From Vanessa cardui (lineage: Eukaryota > Arthropoda > Insecta > Lepidoptera > Nymphalidae): a stretch of DNA of 64,000 bases. The DNA lies in assembly GCF_905220365.1 (NCBI RefSeq), contig NC_061125.1, positions 12,169,831 to 12,233,830 of the forward strand. The letters are read 5' to 3'. Shown one piece after another: positions 36,834-50,100 of this stretch; the stretch's first letter is position 1; each line of letters opens with the position of its first letter. Below the pieces are notes generated by a model, which had not been told where the DNA came from, did no database searches, and was given only the letters and a program-made list of their open reading frames with translations. The position numbers were made by a program, and so were the translations under genes.

Positions 36834-37456
36834 TTAGAAATATGAAACGAATATTTTTCAGCGGCGGTAGCTCTTAACACTATTTTTCTGATATGGGAAG
36901 GGGCCAGTGGGTCAACGCACGTAGCGTCGATAGTTGTCAATTTTACCAGGGAATCAATGTCAGACCATCAGGTCACGTGATACCTTTACAACTTATTTAA
37001 ATTGTATCATTGTAATTAATTGCTTCTTTGGAATCATAGGTTGTACCGATTAATACCTGGTTATGGTTCAAGTATATCAATGAAATGACGATGCAGTTGT
37101 CGGGAAGTAATAGAAGGCCTTTATTCATTAAATTGTGTTCAATACTATTCTCATTTTTCTAGGTTATGCAAATACCTTGTATTATGTGTAATGATATGGC
37201 TACATATTATAACGTCAGTTTTAAAAGTATACCAAATGTAAGCATTTCTTGATTTTCTGTCTCCTTTTGCAATTATACGACTTTGCAAGGAACATTACAC
37301 ATTTTGAATTCTCTATAAAAACTCGTTGTACCCTTGTAAGAATTATTTAATGCTTTACGAAACTTAGAACCTCGGGACATTTACCCTTGTAAATTAAATA
37401 TATAGAAAATAATAGCTTCATTTCAAAATTATAAGTGTATAAAATATGCTTAGATA

Positions 37457-37620
37457 TCTATACTAATATTATAAATGGAAGTTGATGAAATTTGGTCTGA
37501 ATTGGGCTTGAATTCCAAGAAAGTACATAATCTACTTTTTATTCTCAATTCAAACAATATATACATCTTGTTAACGAAAGCTCAGCAGAAGCCGCAGCAT
37601 CGTCATTTATAAATTAAGAC
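37457..37620 (+). mobile_element. Helitron 5' end fragment
   Basis: The start TCTATACTAATATTATAAAT is typical of Helitron 5' ends and close to the 26843 copy. No CTAG hairpin end was found before gene 4, and the limit at 37620 is approximate. Confidence 0.4.
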
Positions 37621-37726
37621 GAAGTTATCAATAATAAGTAAAAAACTGCAGTAGAACTTAAATAATAAATAAATAGGTATGTTCCTATTGAAGTAATTAA
37701 TATCAAACGTTTTCAAACGTATAGCG

Positions 37727-37733
37727 TATAAAG
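37727..37733 (+). promoter_or_regulatory. TATA box of gene 4
   Basis: TATAAAG begins 70 nt before the gene 4 ATG, matching the spacing in genes 2 and 5. Confidence 0.6.
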
Positions 37734-37796
37734 AACGGATGCATCGATTTCTTATGACAGAATATTATTTCAATCAGTACAAGACGGAGTAATAAT

Positions 37797-40700
37797 ATGT
37801 TCCTATCGGTGTCAATAGCGTTTGTTTGTTTTGCTAGTGGTGTCTTAACAAGTGAGTTTGAGTGTTCAAATTAATATAGTATTAATAATAACATTACCAA
37901 CTATTGAAATTAATATATAACGTATTTCATTTCATACATTTTGTCTTCTATCGTTTATGTCTTAGATAGACAATCTTTTATATTCGTAATGTTTTTGAGT
38001 GCGTTTTTTTTTTCATTAATTATTATTCAAAAAATAAATGTTAGATTTTTATTATTATACATTGGATGATGGAGTAGTTTAGTCGATATTAGGCAACTGT
38101 AAGAACTCTCGGACCTTATCAGAAATGTTATTCAATTTAAGTAACCAATAAGATTTGATTACAGTAATAGAGCCACTTAAAAAATTTACGTGCTCATAAA
38201 TTGTTTTGATAAGATAGTTTTTATACCTTTATTATTTTTAAGAGGTATTTCTAGAATTTTACATACATACTAATTCTTAAAATTTATGATTTGTTACAAA
38301 TTTTCTATAATAAGACTAAATTAAGATATAATACTGTTCAAACAAATAATTATTTAAAGGGAGCCATTTATCCGTAGTGATGTAATAATCTATATATAAC
38401 ACAAACGATAATCAATATTTAAGAAATAAATTATTGTAATTTGATTTGTAATGTAGTAAAGCATATCTATCTGGAAAAACCGATGCAGTGGAATTGGCAA
38501 CGAAACCTTATTCTACAAATGCCAAAAGTTGAGGGCCCTATTGGGGACTTATATTCTATGCATACCTTATTATCTTTATCTTTTTATGGCACCTAAACAG
38601 CCTATTAATAACATTAACTATATACTAATTAAAATTAAAAATATTTATTAGTTTTATATATTATGTCCGTCGCAGTAGCATTGTAATTTTTACAAGAGAT
38701 TGTTTTCGCATGCTAGCTCACTTTGTTTTTATTCTTTTCTTTTTGCATACTTACATATTATTTTATTCTATATTAATTCGATAACCGTAAGTTTCGATAC
38801 TTTTCACCAACCTAAGTTCTGCAAGTGGGTTAAATCGCCGTCGTAAACAATTCTCTGATAAATTTCCAAGTAGTCTAAAATCCAAGTAGACTGTAGTCTA
38901 CCTACTGTAGACCTGCTACTGTCTGTACTGTCTACCTAGACTGTAGTGTTCCTTGAAGTTACTAGAACTGAGCAAAACTCATCAAATAAAAACATTTATA
39001 CACAGTGAGTTTGAGTTTGGCTACGTAGTTAAAATACATGAATCTTACACCAAGGCCTACGGGTTCCGTTCCAGGCAATCACTACTGAATATTCATGGGC
39101 TCCATTTTTTTTATACTCGGCTGTGAAAACAAAGTCGCGTATGAAATAATGCAGGTTCCCCTACATGAGTAGAAATCACATTTTCGACAAAAGTATGCCA
39201 ATCCAGCAGAGAACTCATTAACTTTTCGTTAGGGATGAGTCCTCTTTGATAAGTGGTAGTATATTTACATGCTGGAACATTATTATATGACGTTTAATGT
39301 ATTAATTTATTCCCTTTTTCAGATAGTTTGTTAACACCATGCAAGATCAGCGACCTTGCCTGTGTTGAGAAATCAATAAAGGCAGCAGTACCAAAAATTC
39401 TTGTTGGAATCCCAGAACTCGGAGTTGAGTCCTCTGACCCTATTTTCATAGAAGAAATAGACGGGAACTTATCCATAATAAAATATAAATTCTTCAACAC
39501 TACCATCACTGGCTTCAAGAACTGTGAAATTTTAAATTTCAAGTAAGTATAATTTTTGGTTGGAATTCATCAGATTTTTTTTTATACTTGAATGTAAATT
39601 CAAAACATTCAAGCTTCTTATAGTCAACTAGCTGTGGAAATAGGATATATATACAAATTAACTTAAAATATTACGTATATATACCTACACATAATCTATA
39701 CATTGGTGTGTATTTCACCCCTTAGAGTAAATTATCTAGATACGATAAATCAGTATCCCAAAAATAGACTTTCATGTTTCTTTTTCTTTCATTTCGGCCC
39801 CAAAAGGGTAAAATTTCCAAAATTTCTTCTTTAGTAAGTGTCTACTCAATAAAACGATCCTGCTCACCACTTTTCATGACCCTTACGTCAATAGTTTAGG
39901 CTAGGCGATGATTAATCAGTCCGTCAGGACATGTAATAACGTCATATAAAATATTAAACATACATATTATATTAAATAATAAAAAAAAATACACACCGCC
40001 TTACTTAATGAATTCCAGGCCTAGCTCTTTTTTATATATATCCCGTAATATGCTATATTACTACAATATAGTATTATTGCGTTCCGATATATGTATATTT
40101 TACATATATTTATATTTATCGATGTATTTTTGGACATGAACTTTAATTTTTTAAAAGGGCAAGTTAAAGATAACAACTTTTAGAAAGGATAACAAACAGA
40201 AAAAATAATACCTATTTTATTTCGACGATGAAGCGACTTTTTACATTTTGTATGAAAATGTCTCTATCAAATTGTCTAAAGGTTTTGGTTGAGATAGGGA
40301 TATCATTGGATACACATCTAGAAATGTCGTAAACATCGTTTGGAATTGAAAATATAGATGTAGATAGTGCTTGACAGATTTAAGCATAATCTTAATTCAA
40401 TTCACATCATAATAAAAAATATAATCTTAATTCTTAAATGAACTAGTTATCTATAATGTTGTTTATAATAATTGAACTTTCAATTCAAAAACATTTTCAT
40501 ATTATATTAATTTATAGTTATTCAAAAGTTAGTTAGTCAAAGTTATAGTAAATCATTTAACACAATCAACTAATCACTAATACGTTTTTTTAATCATTAA
40601 TTTAATGTAATTAATAAACTTAGAAAGAATATATTGTTCGTATAAAAAAGTCAGATCAGATTTATTATAAGATCACATAAATTTTCTATGGTAAAAAGAC

Positions 40701-43380
40701 TGACTAGAAAACATAACTCTAACTCTAGGAAAATAGACATAATTAGTAACCATAAAAACAGATAAAAGATAAACTAGAATACGATTGTAAAATACAATAG
40801 CACAATGAATTATAGATAACTTAACAATTGAAAACGTAATTGTAATTTACAATTAAACTATGTTAATTTTATGCTATTATAATGAGCTTTATAGAATTCG
40901 CATAATATGATGTAACATCTGAACGACATCTTGGTTTTTTCTTCGTGGTAAGGTTTTGTGCTAACCAGACTAGGTAGGCACAGTGCTATTAATAGCCTTT
41001 TCTGCGCCCTGTTCGAGCTGCTATAACTGCGCCCTATTTAAGCAGACCTTTGCCTATTTTACTGTCTCACTTACTAAAACTTAACCGCAGGTTCACTACT
41101 GCCTATTAACGATAAACACTAAACACAAATACGCTCGTGCGCTGCCAAAAAAATGAGCGCGATGTATATTTTTAATGATACTAGCATGTAAGTACGTTTG
41201 TATTGGAATCTAGTACTAGGGGCTCAGCGGAATCTTAACAAGAGCCAAACAATAGTCCTGCCCAGTCTGTCTATTCTTGCGCCCCCGAGAGTCTACGCCC
41301 TGTGCCGGGGCACCGGTGGCACCGCCCTATTTAAGCCACTGGGTAGGTTACCAACCACTCATCAGATATACCACCAAACAGCAATCAGTATTATTGTGTT
41401 CCGTATTGAAGGGTGAGTGAGTCAGTGGTCGGTTCTTGCGGTTGGTAACTCATAGTAAAATGTCAGTGTCTATGTGATAGTGGTGACCATTTACCATCAA
41501 GTGACCATTTTGCCAACTTCTTAGATATGTTCCATAACTTTTATAGGTTAAATGAGGACATCACCGCTATAAAATATGACCTGAACTGTCCTACACTTAA
41601 CTTGATTGGAAAATACGAAGTTAGCGGTCGGCTTGTAGTATTACCGGTTGAAGGGAAAGGCGATTTTCAATTGATAACAGGTGAATAAAATAAGACATTA
41701 CATTTATTACTATTCAATAATAAAACCATGTAACATGTACTTTGGTTTATAAACCAACAAATTAAAGAGTCTCTCAAAGGGTAGCTGCTCAGGAATATTT
41801 TTGGTACAAAAATATCTGGGCAAACGCACTTTTTATTTCCATAGTATTGTGATCATTCAATCGCGCCTTCCGATGAAACGACTCGAGTGAGAGGTCAGGC
41901 GCAAGGGCTTAGAGCTTCATGGTCCGCAACTTTACAAACTAGCTGCTAGGTTGCGTACTAAGTATGCAAGTATATTATACCTTTGAAAATATTAAGGTTG
42001 AAATTATAACTAGATTGTAGAGAGCCAAAGTGTACATAGTAATAACTCATTAATGATTACCGATACTGATTCAAACAGACAAATCATTTTCCTTGTACTC
42101 TATGAGAGCTTAATTCTCCCGTGATCAGCGTACAAGAAACATGAAATTAACTTGTATGAGTGGGAAGTCAATTTTTTAAGTGTGTATCCACCAAACCACA
42201 TCGAAGTGGTGTGGTGAATAACTCAAAACTATACACAAAAAACTTTACCCCATTAGGAAAAAGTCTTACATCAATTTAATAGTAAGGGTAAGATAAGAAA
42301 CCGTTAAAAAAACAAAAACACAAAATTAAACATTTTAACTATAAATTATTTAATTACAGGAAAATATTCAATACACGTTGACTCTGAACTGAAAAAAGTT
42401 CAAGGCAGCGATGGAAAAACTCATTTATCAATTAAAAACTTTAAACTAAAATCCAAAGCGCTGTCTCCCATAAAATTTGACTTCAGAAACTTGTTCAACG
42501 GACAGAAAGATTTATGTAAGTATTGTAAAATATTCTTATGTAATACGCTTCATTCCACAGCGAGGTAAGAACTATTAAAACTAACACAATAATTAATGGT
42601 CACAAAATATGTCCTCCAATATTCTTAAATATGTATCTTATATGAGTACTGACACTTCATACACAATGTACATATATACTCAATATAGCGTATATATACC
42701 ACATAAATCGTATTAAACAACTAGCACTTTTGAAGTACATTATAAAATGTCTGATCTATTTGAAGTTTTTCCTTGCACATTTTGATCACTGATACTACAT
42801 GTAATACCTTTTATAAGATATTTTTTCATTGATATATTTAAAAATATTTATATTAACAGTTTCACTGTTTATAAAATTAATGAATATTTAGCGCAAATAG
42901 AACATTTCAATACTATTTCTATTTGACGAAAGATATTTTAATAGTTACAATTCATTCTTCATCCCGACATTAGCGAAATAATGTTTGCCCTATCGGCACA
43001 AATAAAAGCCACATTAAAATAAATACCGCTTATTCCAAATTTAAAACACTTTTAATACAAATGGCTATAACTCATTCCATTTAAATTAAGTTTTAAAAAC
43101 ATACATTTCACAGTATAACATTATAACCTTAATAATACCAACCAGCTTATATTTTTTAAAAATATTAAATTAGTACTAATATTTGCTCTACTAAAGACAA
43201 TGTTTTTTATGTCTCTCTTATGTTACAGCGGATGCAGTGCACAAGTTTGCCCACGAAAACTGGTTCGAAGTAGCCGAGCTAGTTCAAGACCCAACATGGA
43301 ACGCTTGCATTAAGAAAGTCACTAACAATGTCAACAAGTACCTAAAAAGTGTGGCACTCGAAGATATTGTATTACATTAA
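37797..43380 (+). CDS. JHBP/takeout family secreted lipid carrier, gene 4
   Basis: Exons: 37797-37851, 39323-39542, 41547-41680, 42360-42515 and 43229-43380 (TAA). They join to 717 nt, 238 aa. The signal peptide is MFLSVSIAFVCFASG. The mature chain has Cys25-x6-Cys32, the sequon Asn77-Thr-Thr, Cys86 and Cys106. Residue 102 is Tyr, where genes 1 and 2 have Cys, and an additional Cys occurs in exon 5 (WNACIKK). Later motifs are GSDGKTHLSIKNFKL, FRNLFNGQKDL and FAHENWFEVAELVQDP. Length and motifs fit the JHBP/takeout family of extracellular hydrophobic-ligand carriers; the ligand is not predictable. Intron phases are 1,2,1,1 and the donors are GTGAGT, GTAAGT, GTGAAT and GTAAGT. PolyA signal at 43450-43455. 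Intron 1 has a worn SINE (39004-39235) and intron 2 a family A repeat. It pairs with gene 5 (SDAVHKFAHENW is shared exactly). No defects seen. Confidence 0.92.
39004..39235 (+). mobile_element. SINE family S, very diverged
   Basis: Fragments such as 'ctacgggttccgttccaggcaatcac' and 'gaatattcatgggctcc' keep family S order in intron 1 of gene 4. Most of the head is degraded. Confidence 0.5.
41335..41507 (-). mobile_element. Repeat family A in gene 4 intron 2
   Basis: The reverse complement carries the family A landmarks ('ccactcatcagatat', 'gaagggtgagtgagtcag', 'gatagtggtgacca'). The frame at 41198-41416 overlaps it and a GC-rich repeat; it is not a gene. Confidence 0.65.
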
Positions 43381-43562
43381 GACAATTTCAGTAAAAGGTT
43401 CTGGTTCATGGTAGAGGTTAACTAAATATTTAAAATTATGTTTGAATACAATAAAAGATGTACTTGTATATTATAAAATATGATAACAGTTTTATTCGAA
43501 ACCATGCCAGATTGTAGTTATAAATCATAATTGTAATATTAGACTAAACAGAATATATTTTT

Positions 43563-43790
43563 CTTGGTGAGTTTTCCAGCTGAGTAGGTACCACCCACTC
43601 ATCAGAGATTCTGCCACTAAACAACAGTACACAGTATAGCAGTGTTCCGGTTTGAAGCGCGAGTGAGCCAGTGTAACTGTGCACAAGGGACATAACATCT
43701 TAGTTCCCAAGAAAGACCGACGCATTGGTTTTATGTAAGGAATTGTTAATATTCCTTAAAGCACTGTTGTCCACAGGCGATGATAATCAC
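43563..43790 (-). mobile_element. Repeat family A
   Basis: The reverse complement carries the series from 'gtaccacccactcatcaga' to 'atgtaaggaattgttaat'. It lies just after the gene 4 polyA signal. The minus-strand 66-codon frame within it is a shadow. Confidence 0.7.
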
Positions 43791-43890
43791 ACATAGATCA
43801 ATGAATAATTAATAAGCAATTATTGAAAAATGTTAACCTATATTAACTGCCCAAGGTATGTATCATATTCATCTGAATTATTAATAATTT

Positions 43891-44022
43891 ACTTGGTGCA
43901 TTAAGGCTATGTACAAGCCCGTCTGGGTAAGTATCATCCATTCGTTGTATATTCTACTGAAAAACAACAATGTCCAGTATTGTTTTGTTTCAGTTTGAAG
44001 GATGAGTGAGCCAGTGTACTAA
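43891..44022 (-). mobile_element. Repeat family A, short copy
   Basis: 'cttggtgcattaaggctatg', 'caagcccgtctgggtaag' and 'gaaggatgagtgagccagtg' match the family in reverse complement. Confidence 0.6.
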
Positions 44023-44360
44023 AATTAATGTTGTTTTTGTATTGATTATTTAAAACAGTTAAAGTGTTTAATATTTTAATTATAAAATGAATTATGCATT
44101 GGCTTATAAACTGCATCAACATTCAGGATTACTTTCGATTTAATATTTTGATAATAAAATGAAAATGTCGAGATTCTCCATTAATTTGGAACGACGAACG
44201 ATTGCTAGAAATTTAAAATAAAACCAATCTAGGGTTTCTATACCATACCGACAGTTTTTAGAGACAAGTTCTTACAAATGGTTACCCGGTACTAGCAGTG
44301 ATAAAACATACACTTAACAATATAATACATTTAAGAATATAATACAACGCTTTTATAAAG

Positions 44361-44497
44361 TTGACGAACCAAACTACAAACTGCATTAAAGTTAAAGACG
44401 TTTTTAAAGTAAACATTTTAATCAATTATTTTTTATACAAGTAATAATTGAAACATTTATATGTTTATAACTTTAATGCAGTTTATGAGTCCGTCAA
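44361..44497. mobile_element. MITE-like inverted-repeat element
   Basis: TTGACG plus AAACTGCATTAAAGTTA at the left (44361-44395) pairs with TAACTTTAATGCAGTTT plus CGTCAA at the right (44467-44497), with a few mismatches. The interior is AT-rich and non-coding. Confidence 0.65.
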
Positions 44498-44628
44498 TGT
44501 GTGAAAAATGATTCAAAAGTACATATAATAAATAACCTTATGATAAGAAAATAACTTGCTGTTCAAATTTTAAAATTTAATTTAATGCCTCCTCCTAAAT
44601 ACACATTTCAAGAAGCTTATATTTAAAA

Positions 44629-45235
44629 CTAGTGACCCGCCCTGGCTGCACACGGGTGCAATGTAGATACTAAATATTCGACGATGTCTTTATATACAAC
44701 GTGCACAGCTTTTTTTTCAGTTCAACGATATGTTGGATATAGTCCAACATATCAAATGCAACATATTAAATGCCTTAAGTGAATCCAAATAAGTACCTTA
44801 ATTTGTTTAACGCACTTAATTGGATAAGTATGGATGCAGTAATGATAAAGTCGCTTTGTCAATAGTTCATTAATTCTTGTAAAAAACAAGGACCAAAAAA
44901 TGGTTATTGTGGGTTATCCCTAAAAGACAGACTTATACCATTACGGTCTTCTTAAGATATACAACATTTTATTTTACAAGATGTACATTATTTCAAAATG
45001 GTTCAACCAGGGTTTGAAATGTAAATACAAAAACGTGTTTATTTACGACATCACATTAGAAACCTCTAAAATGATTAGAGTTTATCCCGTATATTATAAA
45101 TATGAACCTTCATCTTGAATCAGTCTATCCATTTAAAAAAAACGCATCAAAATCGCATCGTTACTACATTTTTTAATATCCAAGCTTCCATGGGGACAGA
45201 CAGACAACGAGAAGTATTTTTATTTTATGTAGTGA
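44629..45235 (-). mobile_element. Non-autonomous Helitron H1 (both ends)
   Basis: On the minus strand it runs from TCACTACATAAAATAAAAAT (5' end at 45235) to a GC-rich hairpin and CTAG (3' end at 44629). At 607 bp and non-coding it shares internal landmarks with 50027-50252 ('cacgggtgcaat', 'acatggggacagacaga'). Confidence 0.7.
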
Positions 45236-45920
45236 TGCACATAGATCGTTATCAATTTTAAAATTTTAATTTTAAATGATCTCTTTTGTTATAAGAATTT
45301 CAATTAGTCATATTAGCACGAAAATATTATGCGGAAATATTATGGCAGGCAGTTAACCTCCCGAAAGTTCGACGCACAAAAATTTTAATAAAAAAATTAT
45401 GATTCATTTTGTTTTTAAATTAAACCACAACTTATGTCACTTCATTGAACTTGCATAGCGATCTATTATATTTATAATAGACCCACGATTTTTTAAACAT
45501 TATTTCTGAAACTGCTGTACCGAATAGATATTTATAATTTTTTTTATGTATATTATTATTATTATATAATACTTAAATTAAATATGCATTTGCTTTGATA
45601 ATTGTATAAAACTGTGTGATACTTTAATTAATATAATGAGACCGTTCATTGTTCTCAATATATTGAAAATATAAATAGGTAGCTATTTATGTAATGCAAT
45701 CTATAAAAGTATACTGTCGGTGACTTATTTATAGACAGCTTAGATATCTATCTATCTCTGACTCAAAGTATACAAAAGTGTATCTGTTATAATTTAGTAT
45801 CGGTTGCTTCGGAAGTACCTCGACATTTCTCTTAGACTTTTATAGTAAGTTATATCCCATTACTGGTCAAGTCCCTCCTGAAACTATAAATAAGATGAGA
45901 TTTATTTATTTATTTTTATT

Positions 45921-46204
45921 TTATGGAATAGGTTGGCGGACGAGCATAGAGCCACCTGATGGTAAGTGGTCATCATCATCCATAGACAATGACGCTGTAA
46001 GAAATATTAACTATTCCTTACATCGTCAATGCGCCACCAACCTTGGGAACTAATGCTATGTCCCTTGTGCCTGTAGTCACACTGGCTCACTCACCCTTCA
46101 AACCGGAACACAACAATACTGCGTATTGTTGTTTAGCGGTAGAATATCTGATGAGTGGGTGGTACCTACCCAGGCGGGCTTGCACAAAGCCCTACCACCA
46201 AGTA
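45921..46204 (+). mobile_element. Repeat family A, near full length
   Basis: This is the longest clean copy. From the 5' side: 'aataggttggcggacgag', 'gccacctgatggtaagtgg', the family landmarks, then 'gggcttgcacaaagccctac' and 'caccaagta'. Confidence 0.8.
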
Positions 46205-47126
46205 AGATTTATAATTAACTAACGAAAGTCAGTTTTTCCGAAAAGAATAAACTCTTCATAATATTAGCACGATAGAAAATATTATAAAGAAAAAATATAC
46301 GAGGATTCTTTTCGGTCTCTAATCTCATTATTTGTTAAATATTGACGAAAAATACGTTATCGTCCGTTAATACGATAAAAAAACCTATGTTCGATTGCTA
46401 TAAAAAATCATAGATGTAACCTGTAAGCTAAATTGTAGGCTCATATAAAAATGAACAATATATTAATTAATTATTCAAATTAAATGTATGATCCGTCTAT
46501 GCGGAAGATTTAGTAGAATCGTAACAAGTCATAAAAAGCTTAATGTAGTACTTGCAGTTTATTGACTTCATTAATATTTTCATTAAAAATATATCATCCA
46601 TTTTTGTAAATATGTATATACATTTTTTTAGTCATTTTATTGCTACATTAAATTACTTCATCTAATATGGTGGAATATTGAATGGCATGATATACTTATG
46701 ACGTAGTCCGAAAATTTCTTAATAAAATAAATTAGTTATGACATATACATATCATATAACGCAATATACTACAGATTCATTCACTCAGGAAGGTGCGCCC
46801 CTGCACATGATATGACATCTCTATCTATATGTATATGTTAGCGACGTACTTACAATGATTTGATTATATTTCTTTATTATTTTATTAAACAGAAGGGCCT
46901 TCATGGGTTAAATATATGGGAATAATTTAAAAAAAATAACACAAATCTCACATAATATGTTTGAAAAATAATAACGGGAATTTAAAAACAAAACCACTAG
47001 AATATAAACTTAGAAATGAACTTCTGCATTCATGAGAACAAAAATTTAATATTTTTCTTTATTTGTACAGAACCTATTTGATCATTGTATTATCACGCTT
47101 GTGTTAAAATTGCAAATTTCGACGTT

Positions 47127-47133
47127 TATAAAT
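47127..47133 (+). promoter_or_regulatory. TATA box of gene 5
   Basis: TATAAAT begins 67 nt before the gene 5 ATG. Confidence 0.6.
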
Positions 47134-47193
47134 GTAGCAACCAAGTATTTCGAGCATAATATTTTTGGAGCCAGCACGTGAAGGACAGACATC

Positions 47194-50100
47194 ATGTTTA
47201 TCACATTGTTTTTCACAATCTTTTGTTTATCAACGGGTATTCTGTCAAGTAAGTATAAGAATTATAAATAATATTACTTTGATGTTAAGAATAAATTAAA
47301 ATACATTCGTCTAGTTTTAAAAAGTTGAACCACGTGTTAAAATTATTTTTGATTTATTTTATTGTACTTCGCTTAAACAAAATGAGCTTATAAATATATA
47401 TGCCAAAATAAAATCTGCTTTATTCAAATAGGCTCGAACAGGTGTCATTTAAAATAAATCAATGTTAATCTGAATCCGGTTTGGAATGACAATTCAGGGT
47501 GAAATGACCAGAAAGTTCATATACTTAACAGTAGTATAAATTACAATAAATTCAATAATTTCTTGACGAGAATTATCACTTATTGATTTGATATGTGTCT
47601 CATCAAAACTATATAGCTATATATATATGAATATATAGAAAATATTGAATTTATTGTAATTTATACTACTGTTAAGTATATGAATATATACATATATATA
47701 TAAATAGTTCAACAATAATTTTATTATGTTTATTTATACATTCTCGTTCCAAATGTTTCTCTGTTATATACCTTATGAGAATATGTAATAATGTTTATAT
47801 GTATTTTCTATAAAAATAGCATAATCCAAATACATGACAATAAATTAAACGAATGAAATTATTGTAATTCTTCAAAATTGTAATTGTATTAATTTTTTTT
47901 TTCTAAGGGCAGTTCGTTTCAACTATCGATTTTCGTTTATTAACCTAATCGATTTTTTTTCGATTAATCAAAATCAAAATATTTTTTATTCGAGTTGAAT
48001 TAAATCTAAAGCTATTTATTCTAAAGCACTGATTCAGAAAGTAGATTTGACCAACAAGAACCAAAAAAAAAACTCAGTAGTTACTCTTTTGCCACATTCT
48101 AATTATAGAGTTTATGAGTAAAGAACAATTTTTTGTTATATGTCCTGCCAAGATTAATAAATATTGAGTCCACGCTTTTTTCTTTAATGATAACTTGTTT
48201 TGAATAACATACTTATTGTTTTTTTTATGAGCTTTATTAATAGGCCAAGTTAAAAATTGCTGTAGAATCTAATTATAGAATCGAATACCGTGCCTCCTTA
48301 AGAATTCGTATAAATTCTCTAGATTTATGACATTAATAGTTTAATTGTTGTATTTATTTTTAATAAGAATTTTAAAACGGCTTATTGCATTAAGACCGTG
48401 TATGACTCTTAATACTTTTTATACGTAGAAGCTAATGTAATTTGGTAATTCTGCTAATTTGATTTTATTATTATTATGATTTACAAAAATAAACCTTATA
48501 GAACATAATTATTCTAGACTTTAATATTTTAACTCGATTGTATGTGCATAATTATGACGGCATATGAAAAAAAAATACACTGTTTTGATCACTCATTTGA
48601 GAATCTTTACAAATTTAATTCAAAGGAAATATTTGTTGAATTTGTGAGTACACGTGTAGGCTGTACAAGGAAAACTTCTAGCAATACCTTGCGATAATAT
48701 TATTGTGTTATCCTCGTGATCATTGTCTGTATGTCTTGATTGCCTTGTATTATGTCATTGAACAGTAGATTTTTTTTTAATAGGGGTAAGTATATCAAAA
48801 ATAATATATTCATTTTTAAGTCTTATAAGCTCAAGCATAAACCTTAGTAAGAAATAAAAAAACTGAATTATTATTCATGATTTAATTAATTAACTAGTAC
48901 ACATATGTAGTGTTGCAGTATTTGAATTTAAAATAAAATAAGCCTGTGTAGTATGTCTTATTAAGTCTTATGTGCGATAAGAATATATTTAAATTAATTG
49001 TAAATATGTGATTTCACACATTTTTTAAGTATTATTTCTTTAAAAAAAAAGTAAATATTAACGTCTAAACAATGTATGTTAGGTTTTACAAAAGGATCCC
49101 GGGAAGCATCCAAAATACATCTTTAGCTAAATTTAAATAAAAAAGTAAAGTAGCGCTTGTGTGCAAAAGGTTATTATAATTAGCGAGTTCATGGTTGATA
49201 GCACACCTTGGGAATAAACGCTCGCGGCCTGACTATAATTTGTGATATCGAAAATAAAAAATCACAAATTGACAAAAAAAACTTGAGTTGAAAAAACCCT
49301 TCTTTCGCTCAGGTCAGGGTATTTTTGTTTCCGAACCGGTTGTGGTATTTAATTTGACAATCAATAAGTAAGTTTTAAGCTTCTATAATGGATATATAAT
49401 AATGGATTTGATTTGATGTAAGATGGATATGATAATCTATTTAATAGGTGACCTCAAGTCGAATTGGGACAAATACCAACATTAAAATAAAGAACTATCC
49501 TTGTTATGTTATTAACATTATGAACGTAGAAATACAATATTTTATAAGGGTAGGAAGCGAACGAAAATAAAAAGTGCGCTTAGTGTAAAAATATCAAGTA
49601 GGTATATATATATATATATATATTTATAGAGATAAAGACAGACAGCGTCTTCGCTTTATGTTATTTATAGATTATAAAAATGAATTAAATATTCTTCAAA
49701 TATGATAATATTTTTTTGTGTACCTAATTAAATAAACTACACATCTTATTATTTTTGGTTTCGTCTTATAAAAATTAAATGCATAACTTTAAAGAATTAA
49801 TTAATTATTAAATGTATACTAAAATGAAGACTAAACGTAGTCAAGGTGATTATGTATTCGTTTGAAATTAAATTTGATTAGTAATTTTTTTTAAAAGCAA
49901 AATCCGAGACACCGCCGACGCTATTAAGTTTATATGAATACGTAAATAGTATTGTTTGCCAGACTAGTCGGCTACGAAAACTAGAATACAAGAATACAAT
50001 AAAGTCTTACTTTGAATTATATTATACTAGTGATCCGACTCGGCTTCGCACGGGTGCAATACTGATACGAAATATAGGTACAGATTTTGTTTATTTTCGA

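Larger units (their letters stand above)
23036..37726. other. Transposon-rich spacer between genes 3 and 4
   Basis: At 14.7 kb this is the largest spacer of the array. It holds a truncated SINE (23085), a Helitron 5' end (23446), a SINE B tip (24101), a jockey-like LINE with a nested Helitron (24940-30150), a GGACGCA-rich block, long (TA)n tracts, repeat A, a MITE, LINE tails, a SINE, and two Helitron 5'-end copies (36631, 37457). I see nothing in 23600-24100, 24140-24930, 30840-31130, 31850-32630, 33720-35630 or 35950-36620, and no host gene. Confidence 0.65.
43456..47126. other. Intergenic region between genes 4 and 5
   Basis: Two minus-strand family A copies (43563, 43891), an inverted-repeat element (44361-44497), a Helitron (44629-45235) and a full family A copy (45921) occupy about half of it. 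I see nothing in 44030-44350, 45240-45900 or 46210-47120. Confidence 0.6.

Noticed and set aside
49598..49680. Second Helitron copy in gene 5 intron 1
   Set aside because: The 'gacagacagcgtcttcgctttatg' motif resembles Helitron 5'-proximal sequence, but no TC start or CTAG hairpin could be placed.
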